From positions 1 to 64,000 of the forward strand of contig JAGHZY010000025.1 in assembly GCA_017745175.1 (NCBI GenBank): a stretch of DNA of 64,000 nt, written 5' to 3'. This stretch comes from Sphingopyxis sp. (GTDB taxonomy: Bacteria > Pseudomonadota > Alphaproteobacteria > Sphingomonadales > Sphingomonadaceae). A program made the position numbers and the translations under genes. This document shows, one piece after another, positions 19,127-27,589 of the stretch (the stretch's first letter is position 1; each line of letters starts with the position of its first letter). The notes beneath the pieces were generated by a model, which was not told the DNA's origin, ran no database searches, and was given only the letters and a program-made list of their open reading frames with translations.

Positions 19127-19181
19127 GTTGCCGATTATTCATCCGCCCGGACCGACACGCAAGGACGGCGGCGACGCCATT

Positions 19182-19613
19182 CTAGCGCGCGATGCCCGCC
19201 CGCGCGAAGGCTGCTTCCATCTGCACGATGTCGGGGTAGACATGCTTGCTCGTCACCTCTCCACCGGGATTGACCCCGATCACGTCGAGCATGCCGACAT
19301 GGGCGACAAAGGCGGTGTTATCGGGCATCGCAAGCGTCAGCACCATCGTCCAGTCGAAGGTCCAGTAATCGCGCCCGAAGATGCGTTTCCCCATGATCAT
19401 CGAAAAATCATAGGTCGCAAACAGGTGCCGGCAATGCTCGCGCAGCGCCTCGCGCCCTTCGACCGCAGGCGATCCGTCGTGGAGCCGGAAAATGGTATCG
19501 GCCGAATGCAGCGACGCGATCAGGTCGGCGTCCTTCGTTTCCCAGCCCACATGGTAGCGGTCGAACAGCGCCTCGGTCGGCAGCGCGCGTTCAAGTTCGG
19601 CGATGGCGTGCAT
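19182..19613 (-). CDS. Nuclear transport factor 2 (SnoaL)-like protein
   Basis: A 143-residue protein with the layout of the NTF2/SnoaL-like fold: an N-terminal helix ([20 protein letters not shown]), the strand [22 protein letters not shown], and later strands [12 protein letters not shown] and VGMLDVI. Such proteins are polyketide cyclases, isomerases or simple binding domains; no catalytic pair is clear here. ATG 19613 is selected because of the GGGAGAAAGAGG ribosome region directly upstream; the frame open to 19676 lacks one. It is divergent from purT. Confidence 0.75.
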   Translation of the reverse strand: MHAIAELERALPTEALFDRYHVGWETKDADLIASLHSADTIFRLHDGSPAVEGREALREHCRHLFATYDFSMIMGKRIFGRDYWTFDWTMVLTLAMPDNTAFVAHVGMLDVIGVNPGGEVTSKHVYPDIVQMEAAFARAGIAR

Positions 19614-19739
19614 CCTCTTTCTCCCTTGTCTTTCGGGACACATCCTACCGCCCGACCAGCCGGACGCGTTGAACAAACGTGCATTGCGCCCGGGCGCGAT
19701 TTCGGCTGTGGAGGCGCGTCAGATTCGAAAAGGCGCACC

Positions 19740-20918
19740 ATGACCCCCACTGCAAAGATCCTGCTGCTCGGCTCGGGCGAACTCGGCCGCGAGTTCGTGA
19801 TCTCGGCCAAGCGCCTTGGCTGTCATGTGATCGCATGCGACAGCTATGCCGCCGCACCCGCGATGCAGGTCGCCGACGAATTTGAGGTCTTCTCGATGCT
19901 CGACGGCGATGCGCTCCGCACCGCGATCGAAAAGCACCGTCCCGACCATATCGTTCCCGAGGTCGAGGCGATCCGCACCGAAATCCTCGCCGAGGTCGAG
20001 GCCGAAGGCTTCCATGTCGTGCCCTCGGCGCGCGCCGCGCAGCTGACGATGAACCGCGACGCGATCCGCGACCTCGCCGCGAGCGAGCTTGGCCTCAAGA
20101 CCTCGACCTTCGAATATGCCACCACCCGCGAAGAACTCGCGGCGGCCTCCGCGCGCATCGGTTTTCCGCTCGTCGTAAAGCCCGTGATGTCCTCGTCGGG
20201 CAAGGGCCAGAGCACGGTGAAGGACGCCGCCGGCGTCGACGCCGCGTGGGACTATGCGGCCGCGGGGATGCGCGGCGACCGGCTTCGCGTGATCGCCGAG
20301 GCGTTCATCGACTTCGACTATGAAATCACGCTGCTTACCGTCCGTCACAAGGACGGCGTTTCCTTCTGCCCGCCGATCGGCCACCGGCAGGAACGCGGCG
20401 ATTATCGTGAAAGCTGGCAGCCCGCCGCGATGTCGGGCGCCGCGCTTGCCGCTGCGCAGGAGATGGCGACGAAGGTCGTCGACGCGCTCGGCGGCCACGG
20501 CATCTTCGGCGTCGAATTTTTCGTGAAGGGCGACGAGGTGATCTTTTCCGAACTCTCGCCGCGCCCGCACGACACCGGCATGGTCACGCTGATTTCACAA
20601 TCGCTCTCCGAATTCGACCTGCACGCGCGCGCGATCCTCGGCCTGCCGATCCCCGCGATCGCCGTGACCGACGCCAGCGCAAGCGCGGTGCTGCTTGCCG
20701 ACCGCGATGCGGCGGATTTCGCGATCACCGGCCTTGCCGCCGCGCTGGCGCAGCCCGATGCCGCAACCTCGATCAACGCCCGCATCTTCGGCAAGCCCGT
20801 CACACGGCCGTATCGCCGCATGGGGGTTACGCTCGCGAAGGTAGCGGGCGGAACAACCGACGACGCGCGGACCGCAGCGGTCGCGGCAGCGGGCAAGTTG
20901 ACGATCAACTATAGCTAA
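19740..20918 (+). CDS. purT: Formate-dependent phosphoribosylglycinamide formyltransferase
   Basis: A 392-residue ATP-grasp enzyme that makes formyl-GAR from GAR, formate and ATP in purine synthesis, bypassing the folate-dependent PurN step. Visible are the N-terminal [20 protein letters not shown], the ATP-grasp stretch [16 protein letters not shown], and the catalytic-site region [21 protein letters not shown]. The length matches E. coli PurT exactly. ATG 19740 is chosen over the much longer open frame from 19023. It is the last gene before a palindromic repeat at its 3' end. Confidence 0.96.
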   Translation: MTPTAKILLLGSGELGREFVISAKRLGCHVIACDSYAAAPAMQVADEFEVFSMLDGDALRTAIEKHRPDHIVPEVEAIRTEILAEVEAEGFHVVPSARAAQLTMNRDAIRDLAASELGLKTSTFEYATTREELAAASARIGFPLVVKPVMSSSGKGQSTVKDAAGVDAAWDYAAAGMRGDRLRVIAEAFIDFDYEITLLTVRHKDGVSFCPPIGHRQERGDYRESWQPAAMSGAALAAAQEMATKVVDALGGHGIFGVEFFVKGDEVIFSELSPRPHDTGMVTLISQSLSEFDLHARAILGLPIPAIAVTDASASAVLLADRDAADFAITGLAAALAQPDAATSINARIFGKPVTRPYRRMGVTLAKVAGGTTDDARTAAVAAAGKLTINYS

Positions 20919-20930
20919 GGAAACCGGAAG

Positions 20931-21069
20931 GCCGGTTGCGGCCGTAAGTTGCCGTTGCTCTCCTCGTCATCCCGGACTTGATCCGGGATCCATAGCCGCA
21001 CTGTCGTCGTGGATCCCGGATCAAGTCCGGGATGACGAAGTGGGTGGGAAACGACCGCTTCCCACCCCA
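20931..21069. repeat. Extragenic palindromic element, copy A1
   Basis: This lies in the 238-bp space between purT and tldD. Its core is a perfect 28-bp inverted repeat (20965-20992 and 21010-21037) around a 17-base loop. Each arm holds an inner palindrome ATCCCGGA, CTTGA, TCCGGGAT. A second hairpin (TGGGTGGGAA with TTCCCACCC, 21041-21067) follows. Copy A2 at 37773-37910 is nearly identical over the whole length but in the opposite orientation, so the element is mobile or was dispersed by recombination. The region between it and tldD shows nothing else. Confidence 0.85.
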
Positions 21070-21156
21070 TTGCCGACATTCGAACGCATGTCATATGATC
21101 GCCGTTCACAACGAACGGGCCTTTGCCTCGCTGGCTTACCTCCCTATATCGGTCCG

Positions 21157-22599
21157 ATGACAAGCCCGACCGATCCCCGCCGCTTCCTCTATCGCGCCGA
21201 CGCGCTCGACCCCGATCTGGCGCAGAAACTCGCGCGCGAAGCCTTGGCAAAGGCCGACGACGGCGAGCTCTATCTGCAATATCGCGCGACCGAGAGCTTC
21301 GGTTTCGACGACGGGCGGCTCAAGACCGCCGACTATTCGACCGACGCCGGTTTCGGCCTGCGCGCGGTGTCGGGCGAGATGACGGGCTTTGCCCATGCGA
21401 GCGACATCAGCGCCGGCGCGATCCGCCGCGCCGCCGAAACGCTCGCCTTGCTCGATCCCGCACAGCAGGCCCCCGCCGGCCCGCCGCCGCGCACCAACCG
21501 CCACCTCTACGACGAGGCGAACCCGCTCGACCTTATCCCCTTCGCCAAGAAGGTCGAGCTTTGCCAGAAGGTCGACGCCGCCGCGCGCGCGCGCGATCCG
21601 CGCGTCGTGCAGGTTTCGGTCGCGCTCGCGGGCAGCTGGTCGGTGGTCGAGATCGTCCGCGCCGACGGGTTCCTCGCGACCGACATCCGCCCGCTCGTCC
21701 GTCTGAACGTCTCGATCGTGGTCGAGGAAAGCGGCCGCCGTGAAAGCGGTTATTTCGGCCTCGGCGGCCGCTATATGTACGATCATCTGTTCGAGGAAGC
21801 GCAGTGGAACCGCGCGATCGACGAGGCGCTGAACCAGGCGCTCGTCAACCTGCGCGCCGTCGATGCACCCGCGGGCGAATTCACCGTGCTGCTCGGCCCC
21901 GGCTGGCCTGGCGTGCTGCTGCATGAGGCGGTCGGCCACGGGCTCGAGGGCGATTTCAACCGCAAGGGCACCAGCGCCTTTTCGGGCCGCATCGGCGAAC
22001 GCGTCGCCGCGCCCGGGGTCACCGTGATCGACGACGGTGCGATGGAAAGCCCCGTCGGCGGCGGCCGCCGCGGCTCGCTCAGCATCGACGACGAAGGCAC
22101 CCCGACCGGCGAGACGGTGCTGATCGAGGACGGCATCCTCAAGGGCTATATGCAGGATCGCCTCAACGCGCGGCTGATGGGGGTCGAGCCCACCGGCAAC
22201 GGACGGCGGGAGAGCTTCGCGCACGCGCCGATGCCGCGGATGACGAACACCTTCATGCGCGGCGGCAATGACGATCCCGCCGAGCTGCTCAGCCGCGTGA
22301 AGAACGGCATCTTCGCCAAGAGCTTCGGCGGCGGACAGGTCGACATCGTGTCGGGCAAGTTCGTCTTCAGCTGCACCGAGGCGTACAGGATCGAAAACGG
22401 CAAGCTGGGCGACTCGATCAAGGGCGCAACGCTGATCGGCGACGGGCCGAGCGTGCTTACCAAGGTCACCGGCATCGGCAACGACATGGCGATCGACGAA
22501 GGTATCGGCATCTGCGGCAAGGGCGGCCAGAGCGTCCCTGCGGGCGTCGGCCAGCCGACCTTGCTGGTGAGCGGGCTGACCGTGGGCGGAACGGCCTGA
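21157..22599 (+). CDS. tldD: Metalloprotease TldD
   Basis: A 480-residue protein of the TldD/PmbA (U62) family. The zinc motif HExxxH is present as LLHEAVGHGLEGDF near residue 255, with a C-terminal domain containing FSCTEAYRIENGKLGDSIKGAT. TldD normally pairs with TldE (PmbA) to cut peptides such as modified antibiotic precursors and unfolded antitoxins; the partner gene is not in this window. ATG 21157 (MTSPTDPRRFLYRAD) gives the usual length. The 3' end runs four bases short of the next gene. Confidence 0.95.
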   Translation: MTSPTDPRRFLYRADALDPDLAQKLAREALAKADDGELYLQYRATESFGFDDGRLKTADYSTDAGFGLRAVSGEMTGFAHASDISAGAIRRAAETLALLDPAQQAPAGPPPRTNRHLYDEANPLDLIPFAKKVELCQKVDAAARARDPRVVQVSVALAGSWSVVEIVRADGFLATDIRPLVRLNVSIVVEESGRRESGYFGLGGRYMYDHLFEEAQWNRAIDEALNQALVNLRAVDAPAGEFTVLLGPGWPGVLLHEAVGHGLEGDFNRKGTSAFSGRIGERVAAPGVTVIDDGAMESPVGGGRRGSLSIDDEGTPTGETVLIEDGILKGYMQDRLNARLMGVEPTGNGRRESFAHAPMPRMTNTFMRGGNDDPAELLSRVKNGIFAKSFGGGQVDIVSGKFVFSCTEAYRIENGKLGDSIKGATLIGDGPSVLTKVTGIGNDMAIDEGIGICGKGGQSVPAGVGQPTLLVSGLTVGGTA

Positions 22600-22603
22600 T
22601 CTG

Positions 22604-22975
22604 ATGAGCGACTGGTACGCTGCGGCGACATTTTACCGCGGGCGCATCACGGCCGATCCGGCCTTTGACGTTCTGGGCGACATGTTCGCGAACCGCAGGG
22701 CATGGAACCTGTTAGGTAACCGCCCGAATAGCTGGCCTGAACTGATGAAGATCATTCGCCATGTTTTCGGCATCCCAATCGACGAAGCTCAGCGCCTGAT
22801 CCTTTCGCACGCAGGCTTCCGCAAGCTTGTCCAAACGGCGATCGACACCAATCCCGACTGCGCAGAGTATGCACGCAGGGGCATCAGGCGTGGGTCTATG
22901 CAAGAAATCGTAGAACTGCAGGGCGATCGGCCTGTGATTTCCCTCACTTGGCGTTCCGCGGCGTTGCGCATATAG
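22604..22975 (+). CDS. Hypothetical protein
   Basis: A 123-residue protein that I do not recognise. It starts four bases after tldD and is likely co-transcribed. It has no signal peptide. Tryptophans and arginines are frequent (MSDWYAAATFYRG, RPNSWPELMKIIRHVFG), and the codon use is visibly less GC-biased at third positions than in tldD, which hints at recent acquisition or relaxed selection. Its start has no strong ribosome site, consistent with coupling to tldD. Confidence 0.5.
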   Translation: MSDWYAAATFYRGRITADPAFDVLGDMFANRRAWNLLGNRPNSWPELMKIIRHVFGIPIDEAQRLILSHAGFRKLVQTAIDTNPDCAEYARRGIRRGSMQEIVELQGDRPVISLTWRSAALRI

Positions 22976-23043
22976 GCAATCCAAACAAAACAGGATTTGG
23001 TCGCATCATCCGCGGGGGCACTCCCTGCAACAGGGAGGGATAT

Positions 23044-24279
23044 ATGCGTTCGAGTCTGCGTTTCGTTTGCGTGGCCGCCGTTGCCGCGATGCTCACCGCC
23101 GTTCCTGGGTCGGCGCAAAAGACCACCGGTCCCAGGGAACGCTACGAAATGGACGTCGCGACGATGTCGGGCTTCGCCGCGATGGCGGGCGGCGGCAGGG
23201 GCGGCATCGGCGGTGCGATGGGCATGATGTTCGGCGGCGATCCGTCGAGCAAGGTCGCGCATCAGTTGCTCCTGCGCCTCGGCTCGAACGACGCAGCCAC
23301 CGCGCCGCCGCCGAAGGGCGATCATTTCTTTTTGCCGCAGGCGAAGATGGGCAAATCGGTCCCGCTGACCTGGGAGGCGAGCAAGGAAGAGACCGGAACG
23401 ACGCCATTCGAGCGTCCGAAGGGCCGCCTGCTCCTCTATTGGGGCTGCGGCGCGAAGGCGGGCCCCGGCCAGCCGGTCGTGATCGATTTCGCCAAGGTCG
23501 CCGCGGGGCAGGTCCCGCCCAATCTTTTCTCGAGCGCGGTGCCGGTGATCCGCGAGGTGAGCAGGGCCAACAGCCGCTCCTACATCGACTGGCCGAACAG
23601 CAAGGGCGGCAAACAGCCCGGATCGGGCTCGTCGCTGCTCGGCGCGCACCGCGTCGCCAGCAACATCGGCCCCGACATCAATTTCACGCTCGCGCAGGAT
23701 TATATGCAGGGCCTTTCTGCCTCGACTGCGATCCAGGGCGACCAGTCGGTGATGGTGCGCTGGAATTCGGTCCCGAATGCGACGGGCTATGTCGCGTGGA
23801 CGATCGGCGGGATGGGCAATGGCGGCGGCAAGAATGACCTTGGCGACATCGTCTGGTGGACGAGCAGCGCGTCGAAGGAATTCGGCGGCGGCCTCTGGGA
23901 CTGGCTGCCCCCGTCGGTGGTCGCGAACCTGATCACGAGGAAGATCGTCATGCCGCCGGCGCAGACGAGCTGCCAGATCCCCGCCGAGGTCAAAAAGGCG
24001 TCGGGCGAGATGATGATCGGCAATCTCAACGCCTTCGGCCCCGAAGCGAATTTCTCTTACCCGCCGAAACCCGCCGGCAATGCCGCTTGGAACATCGACT
24101 GGACGGCGAAAGTGCGCTTCCGTTCGCACACGATGCTGATGGTCGGTGCCGATTTCGGCGGCATGGCCGGAGCGGGCGGCGGCGGCTCCACTTCCGGCAA
24201 TGGAACGCCCGCCGAGCCCGCCAAAAAGAAGAAGTGCAAGGGCCCGCTCGGCATCCCGCTGCCCGACGGGGCGTGCTGA
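23044..24279 (+). CDS. Exported hypothetical protein with glycine-rich region
   Basis: A 411-residue protein with a signal peptide (MRSSLRFVCVAAVAAMLTAV, cleavage near GSAQ at residue 20) and so periplasmic or exported. Residues about 45-65 are glycine and methionine rich (GGGRGGIGGAMGMMFGGD). The middle holds WNSVPNATGYVAW, which recalls a fibronectin-like strand pattern, and the C-terminus is basic then ends KGPLGIPLPDGAC. I cannot assign a function. It follows an AGGGAGG ribosome site at ideal spacing and is separated from the next, also exported, gene by 80 bp. Confidence 0.75.
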   Translation: MRSSLRFVCVAAVAAMLTAVPGSAQKTTGPRERYEMDVATMSGFAAMAGGGRGGIGGAMGMMFGGDPSSKVAHQLLLRLGSNDAATAPPPKGDHFFLPQAKMGKSVPLTWEASKEETGTTPFERPKGRLLLYWGCGAKAGPGQPVVIDFAKVAAGQVPPNLFSSAVPVIREVSRANSRSYIDWPNSKGGKQPGSGSSLLGAHRVASNIGPDINFTLAQDYMQGLSASTAIQGDQSVMVRWNSVPNATGYVAWTIGGMGNGGGKNDLGDIVWWTSSASKEFGGGLWDWLPPSVVANLITRKIVMPPAQTSCQIPAEVKKASGEMMIGNLNAFGPEANFSYPPKPAGNAAWNIDWTAKVRFRSHTMLMVGADFGGMAGAGGGGSTSGNGTPAEPAKKKKCKGPLGIPLPDGAC

Positions 24280-24359
24280 AACGGCGGCGAGTCAGCCCCC
24301 GTTCACCCGCCCGCGCCCATGAAGGGCGCGGGTAGGGTATGTTAGACAGGAGTCGAACC

Positions 24360-24761
24360 ATGCGTCTGATCCCGACGCTCTTCATCGCCGCGGCGCTCGT
24401 AGCCGTTCCCGCAGCGTCGTCGGCGCGCGAAAAGCTCGCGCCCGAAGACCAGCTCGCCAAGCTTCTCAAGGACCGGGTTGCAGGCGAACCGCAGAATTGC
24501 ATTACCTTGTCGAGCATCGACAGCTCGCAGGTGATCGACAAGACCGCGATCGTCTATCGCAGCGGCAGCACCCTGTGGGTCAACCGTCCCGAGGGCGGCG
24601 CCCAGTCGCTCGACGATGACGATATTCTCGTCACCAAGACGACGGGTAACCAGCTGTGCAGCATCGACACCGTCGAACTGCGCGACCGGTCGAGCCGTAT
24701 GTACAGCGGCTTCGTGTCGCTCGGCAAATTCGTGCCCTATCGCCGCGCGAAGGCCGAATAG
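24360..24761 (+). CDS. Exported protein, DUF6491-like
   Basis: A 133-residue protein with a signal peptide (residues 1-23, ending AASSA). Two cysteines (NCITLSSIDSS and QLCSIDTVEL) flank the central strands, suggesting a periplasmic disulfide. The pattern, including IVYRSGSTLWVNRP, matches what I recall of the DUF6491 proteins of sphingomonads and xanthomonads, function unknown. ATG 24360 follows an AGGAG ribosome site. An inverted repeat lies just downstream of its stop. Confidence 0.7.
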   Translation: MRLIPTLFIAAALVAVPAASSAREKLAPEDQLAKLLKDRVAGEPQNCITLSSIDSSQVIDKTAIVYRSGSTLWVNRPEGGAQSLDDDDILVTKTTGNQLCSIDTVELRDRSSRMYSGFVSLGKFVPYRRAKAE

Positions 24762-24778
24762 GCTCGTCATTGCGGCAC

Positions 24779-24823
24779 AGCGAAGCAATCCGGCTTGCAT
24801 AATCGGCTCCGGATTGCTTCGCT
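24779..24823. repeat. Inverted repeat of the AGCGAAGCAATCC type (family D)
   Basis: A perfect 15-bp inverted repeat (24779-24793 and 24809-24823) with a 15-base loop lies in the 69-bp gap after the DUF6491-like gene. Palindromes with AGCGAAGCAATCC are widespread in alphaproteobacterial intergenic DNA. It may also act as a bidirectional hairpin at the 3' end of the upstream transcript. Its presence argues that the next gene starts at 24831, not at the upstream in-frame ATG inside the repeat loop. Confidence 0.75.
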
Positions 24824-24830
24824 GCCTGCC

Positions 24831-25412
24831 ATGACCGACCGATCCGAATCCCCCGACACTCCCCCGCCGCCCGCCGACTGGGCGGCGCAATTGCTCGCCT
24901 TCTGGTTCGATGCGCATGGCATGGACGACTGGTATGGCGGCGGCCCGGAATTCGACGAAGCGGTTCGCAAACTCGCGGGCGACTGGCACGCGGCGCTGCG
25001 CTCGCAACCCGCCGAAAACTTCCTGACCGACCCCGATACCGCGCTCGCGGCGACGATCCTGTTCGATCAGGTGCCGCGCAACATCTACCGCGGTCACGCC
25101 GACGCTTTCGCGACCGACAGCCTCGCCCGCGCGATCGCGCGCGGCATCGTCGAACGCGGCTGGCAGGAAAACTGGCCCGACGATCGCCGCCAGTTCGCCT
25201 GCCTGCCCTTCCAGCACAGCGAGGATATGGGCGACCAGCGCGAATCGCTGCGCCTGTTCGCAGCGTTCGACGACCCGATGTTCCAGGATTATGCGCAGAA
25301 GCATTTCGATGTCGTCGACCGCTTCGGCCGCTTCCCGCACCGCAACGAGGCGCTCGGCCGCACGACGCGTCCCGACGAGGAAGCGGCGATAGAAGAGGGG
25401 CGGCATTGGTGA
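24831..25412 (+). CDS. DUF924 family protein
   Basis: A 193-residue protein of the DUF924 family, recognised by LLAFWFDAHGMDDWY near the start, the central ILFDQVPRNIYRGHADAFATD, and FACLPFQHSEDMGDQ followed by FDVVDRFGRFPHRNEALGR. The fold is all-helical and related to tetratricopeptide-like repeats; the biochemical role is unknown. The start is at 24831 (MTDRSESPD), just beyond the repeat. It is followed 28 bp later by the next gene in the same direction. Confidence 0.85.
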   Translation: MTDRSESPDTPPPPADWAAQLLAFWFDAHGMDDWYGGGPEFDEAVRKLAGDWHAALRSQPAENFLTDPDTALAATILFDQVPRNIYRGHADAFATDSLARAIARGIVERGWQENWPDDRRQFACLPFQHSEDMGDQRESLRLFAAFDDPMFQDYAQKHFDVVDRFGRFPHRNEALGRTTRPDEEAAIEEGRHW

Positions 25413-25440
25413 TAGGGCGGGCGCAAGACGGAGAAGAGCC

Positions 25441-26016
25441 ATGGCCGAATTCACCGACACGCTGACCGAAAAGCACATCGCCTTCATCGAAAGGCAGCCG
25501 GTCTTTTTCACCGCGACCGCGGCTGCGGACGGCCGGGTCAACCTGTCGCCCAAGGGCTATGCGGACAGCTTTCGCGTCCTTTCGGACGCCCAAGTCGCCT
25601 ATCTCGACCTCGGCGGATCGGGCAACGAGACGCACGCGCATCTCGCCGCCCCCCAAATCGACAGAGGGCGCATCACGATCATGTTCTGCGCCTTCGACCG
25701 CAGCGCGCTGATCCTGCGCATCTATGGCCGCGGCCGTCCCGTGCTGCCGCAGGATGATGAATGGGAGGCTCTCGCGGCACATTTCACGCTGCTTCCCGGC
25801 ACGCGCCAGATTTTCGTGATCGACGTCGAGAGCGTGCAGACGAGCTGCGGCTGGGGCGTGCCGATGATGGAATTGCAGCATGAGCGCGACACGCTGCAGA
25901 AATATCACCGCCAGGCCGACCGCGCGCTGTGGGTCGAAAAATTCAGGGAGCGTACGAAAAGCATCGACGGCCTGCCGACGCGCCCGACCGACCGTTTCAT
26001 CGCGGGCGACGCCTGA
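25441..26016 (+). CDS. Pyridoxamine 5'-phosphate oxidase-like protein
   Basis: A 191-residue split-barrel flavin-binding protein. The N-terminal part (FIERQPVFFTATAAADGRVNLSPKG) and the strand YLDLGGSGNETHAHL are typical of the PNPOx-like family that binds FMN or F420. The C-terminal half contains QTSCGWGVPMMELQ, found in a subgroup annotated only as pyridoxamine 5'-phosphate oxidase family. True vitamin B6 synthesis is unlikely. The stop overlaps the next start (TGATG). Confidence 0.85.
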   Translation: MAEFTDTLTEKHIAFIERQPVFFTATAAADGRVNLSPKGYADSFRVLSDAQVAYLDLGGSGNETHAHLAAPQIDRGRITIMFCAFDRSALILRIYGRGRPVLPQDDEWEALAAHFTLLPGTRQIFVIDVESVQTSCGWGVPMMELQHERDTLQKYHRQADRALWVEKFRERTKSIDGLPTRPTDRFIAGDA

Positions 26017-26246
26017 TGCCCTTGGTCGAGCTGGTACGCCTGCCCAACGGCGCCGAGGCCGAATTGCTGCGCGGCCGGCTCGAGAGCGCCGGGGTCCACG
26101 CCGTCTGCTTCGACGCGGGCATGAACATCGCCGAAAGCGTCGGATTGCTCATCCCGGTACGCATCATGGTGCTCGATGAAGATCTGGACGACGCGCGGAC
26201 GCTGGTCGCCGAATTCGAGGCCGGCGGGAACGGAAACGCGGCCTGA
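26016..26246 (+). CDS. DUF2007 domain protein
   Basis: A 76-residue protein of the DUF2007 (putative signal-transducing) family: MPLVELVRLPNGAEAELLRGRLESAGV is followed by strand LLIPVRIMVLDEDLDDARTLV. The family resembles small ferredoxin-like domains related to PII-type folds. It starts inside the stop codon of the upstream gene (TGATG overlap), which implies translational coupling, and is followed 17 bp later by a nuclease-type gene. Role unknown. Confidence 0.85.
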   Translation: MPLVELVRLPNGAEAELLRGRLESAGVHAVCFDAGMNIAESVGLLIPVRIMVLDEDLDDARTLVAEFEAGGNGNAA

Positions 26247-26263
26247 GGCTTGAAAAGCACGTC

Positions 26264-26962
26264 ATGATCAAGGTCGCAAGTTATAATATGCGCAAGGGCA
26301 TCGGGCTCGACCGGCGCCGCGACCCTGGCCGGGTGCTGTCGGTGCTCGGCGAACTCGACGCCGATATCGTCGCGCTGCAGGAGGCGGACCGGCGCTTCGG
26401 CACGCGCGCGAGCGCGATCCCGCCGCACATGTTCGAGGATCATAGCGATTATGTGCCCGTCGACCTGCTGAGCGGGCGCCCCTACGCGATCGGCTGGCAC
26501 GGCAACGCGCTGCTCGTGCGCAAGGGGACCGAGGTCGAGGAAAGCCACGCGCTCCATCTGCCGACGCTCGAACCCAGGGGAGCCGTCGCGGCGACGCTGC
26601 GCATCGGCGATACGCGGCTTCGCGTCGTCGGCATGCACCTCGACATTTCGGGGCTGCGCCGCCGCCAGCAGGCGCGCGCGATCCTGCACCATGTCGCCGA
26701 GGGCGAGGCGCTGCCGACGATCCTGATGGGCGATTGCAACGAATGGCGCGCAACGGGCGGCTGCCTTTCCGATTTCGGCGTACACCACCGCCTCGTCGAC
26801 ACCGGCCACAGCTTCCACAGCCGCCGCCCGGTGGCGAAGCTCGACCGCATCTTCGCCTCGCCCGACCTCGAGGCGGTCGACGCGGGCGTCCACCGCAGCG
26901 CGCTCGCCGCGCGCGCGTCGGATCATCTGCCGATCTGGGCGCGGTTCAGGGCGACCGACTAG
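26264..26962 (+). CDS. Endonuclease/exonuclease/phosphatase family protein
   Basis: A 232-residue metal-dependent hydrolase of the EEP superfamily. The conserved residues are visible: N in SYNMRKGIG, E in IVALQEADRRF, H in VVGMHLDIS, D and N in MGDCNEW, and the terminal pair in SDHLPIWARF. The family includes DNA repair nucleases, inositol phosphatases and sphingomyelinases; the short size and lack of a signal peptide suggest a cytoplasmic nuclease or phosphodiesterase. It ends the small operon that begins near 25441. Confidence 0.9.
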   Translation: MIKVASYNMRKGIGLDRRRDPGRVLSVLGELDADIVALQEADRRFGTRASAIPPHMFEDHSDYVPVDLLSGRPYAIGWHGNALLVRKGTEVEESHALHLPTLEPRGAVAATLRIGDTRLRVVGMHLDISGLRRRQQARAILHHVAEGEALPTILMGDCNEWRATGGCLSDFGVHHRLVDTGHSFHSRRPVAKLDRIFASPDLEAVDAGVHRSALAARASDHLPIWARFRATD

Positions 26963-27161
26963 ACACGTCGTCTCCGCGAAAGGCGTTCCAGAGTCACGTG
27001 CCTCTGAACGCGGCCGCAGGAGATATTGCGCCAGGCCGACAGCGGTCCCCGCCTTCGGGGGGCATGGCATTGCCCAGAAAATAGGCAATCGACCGCCTCA
27101 CCTGCCTATCGAACGCACGATCCGGTGTGTCCAGGACTCAAAAACCGTCACAAAATGTTAA

Positions 27162-27572
<411 letters not shown>

Positions 27573-27589
27573 TGATAAAGGGGGAAGCA

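Noticed and set aside
19023-19739. Long N-terminal extension of the purT frame
   Set aside because: It runs antisense to the AraC and SnoaL-like genes; PurT has its standard length from 19740.
26987-27004. CAGAG...CTCTG inverted repeat before glnK
   Set aside because: Five-base arms are expected by chance and there is no T tract.
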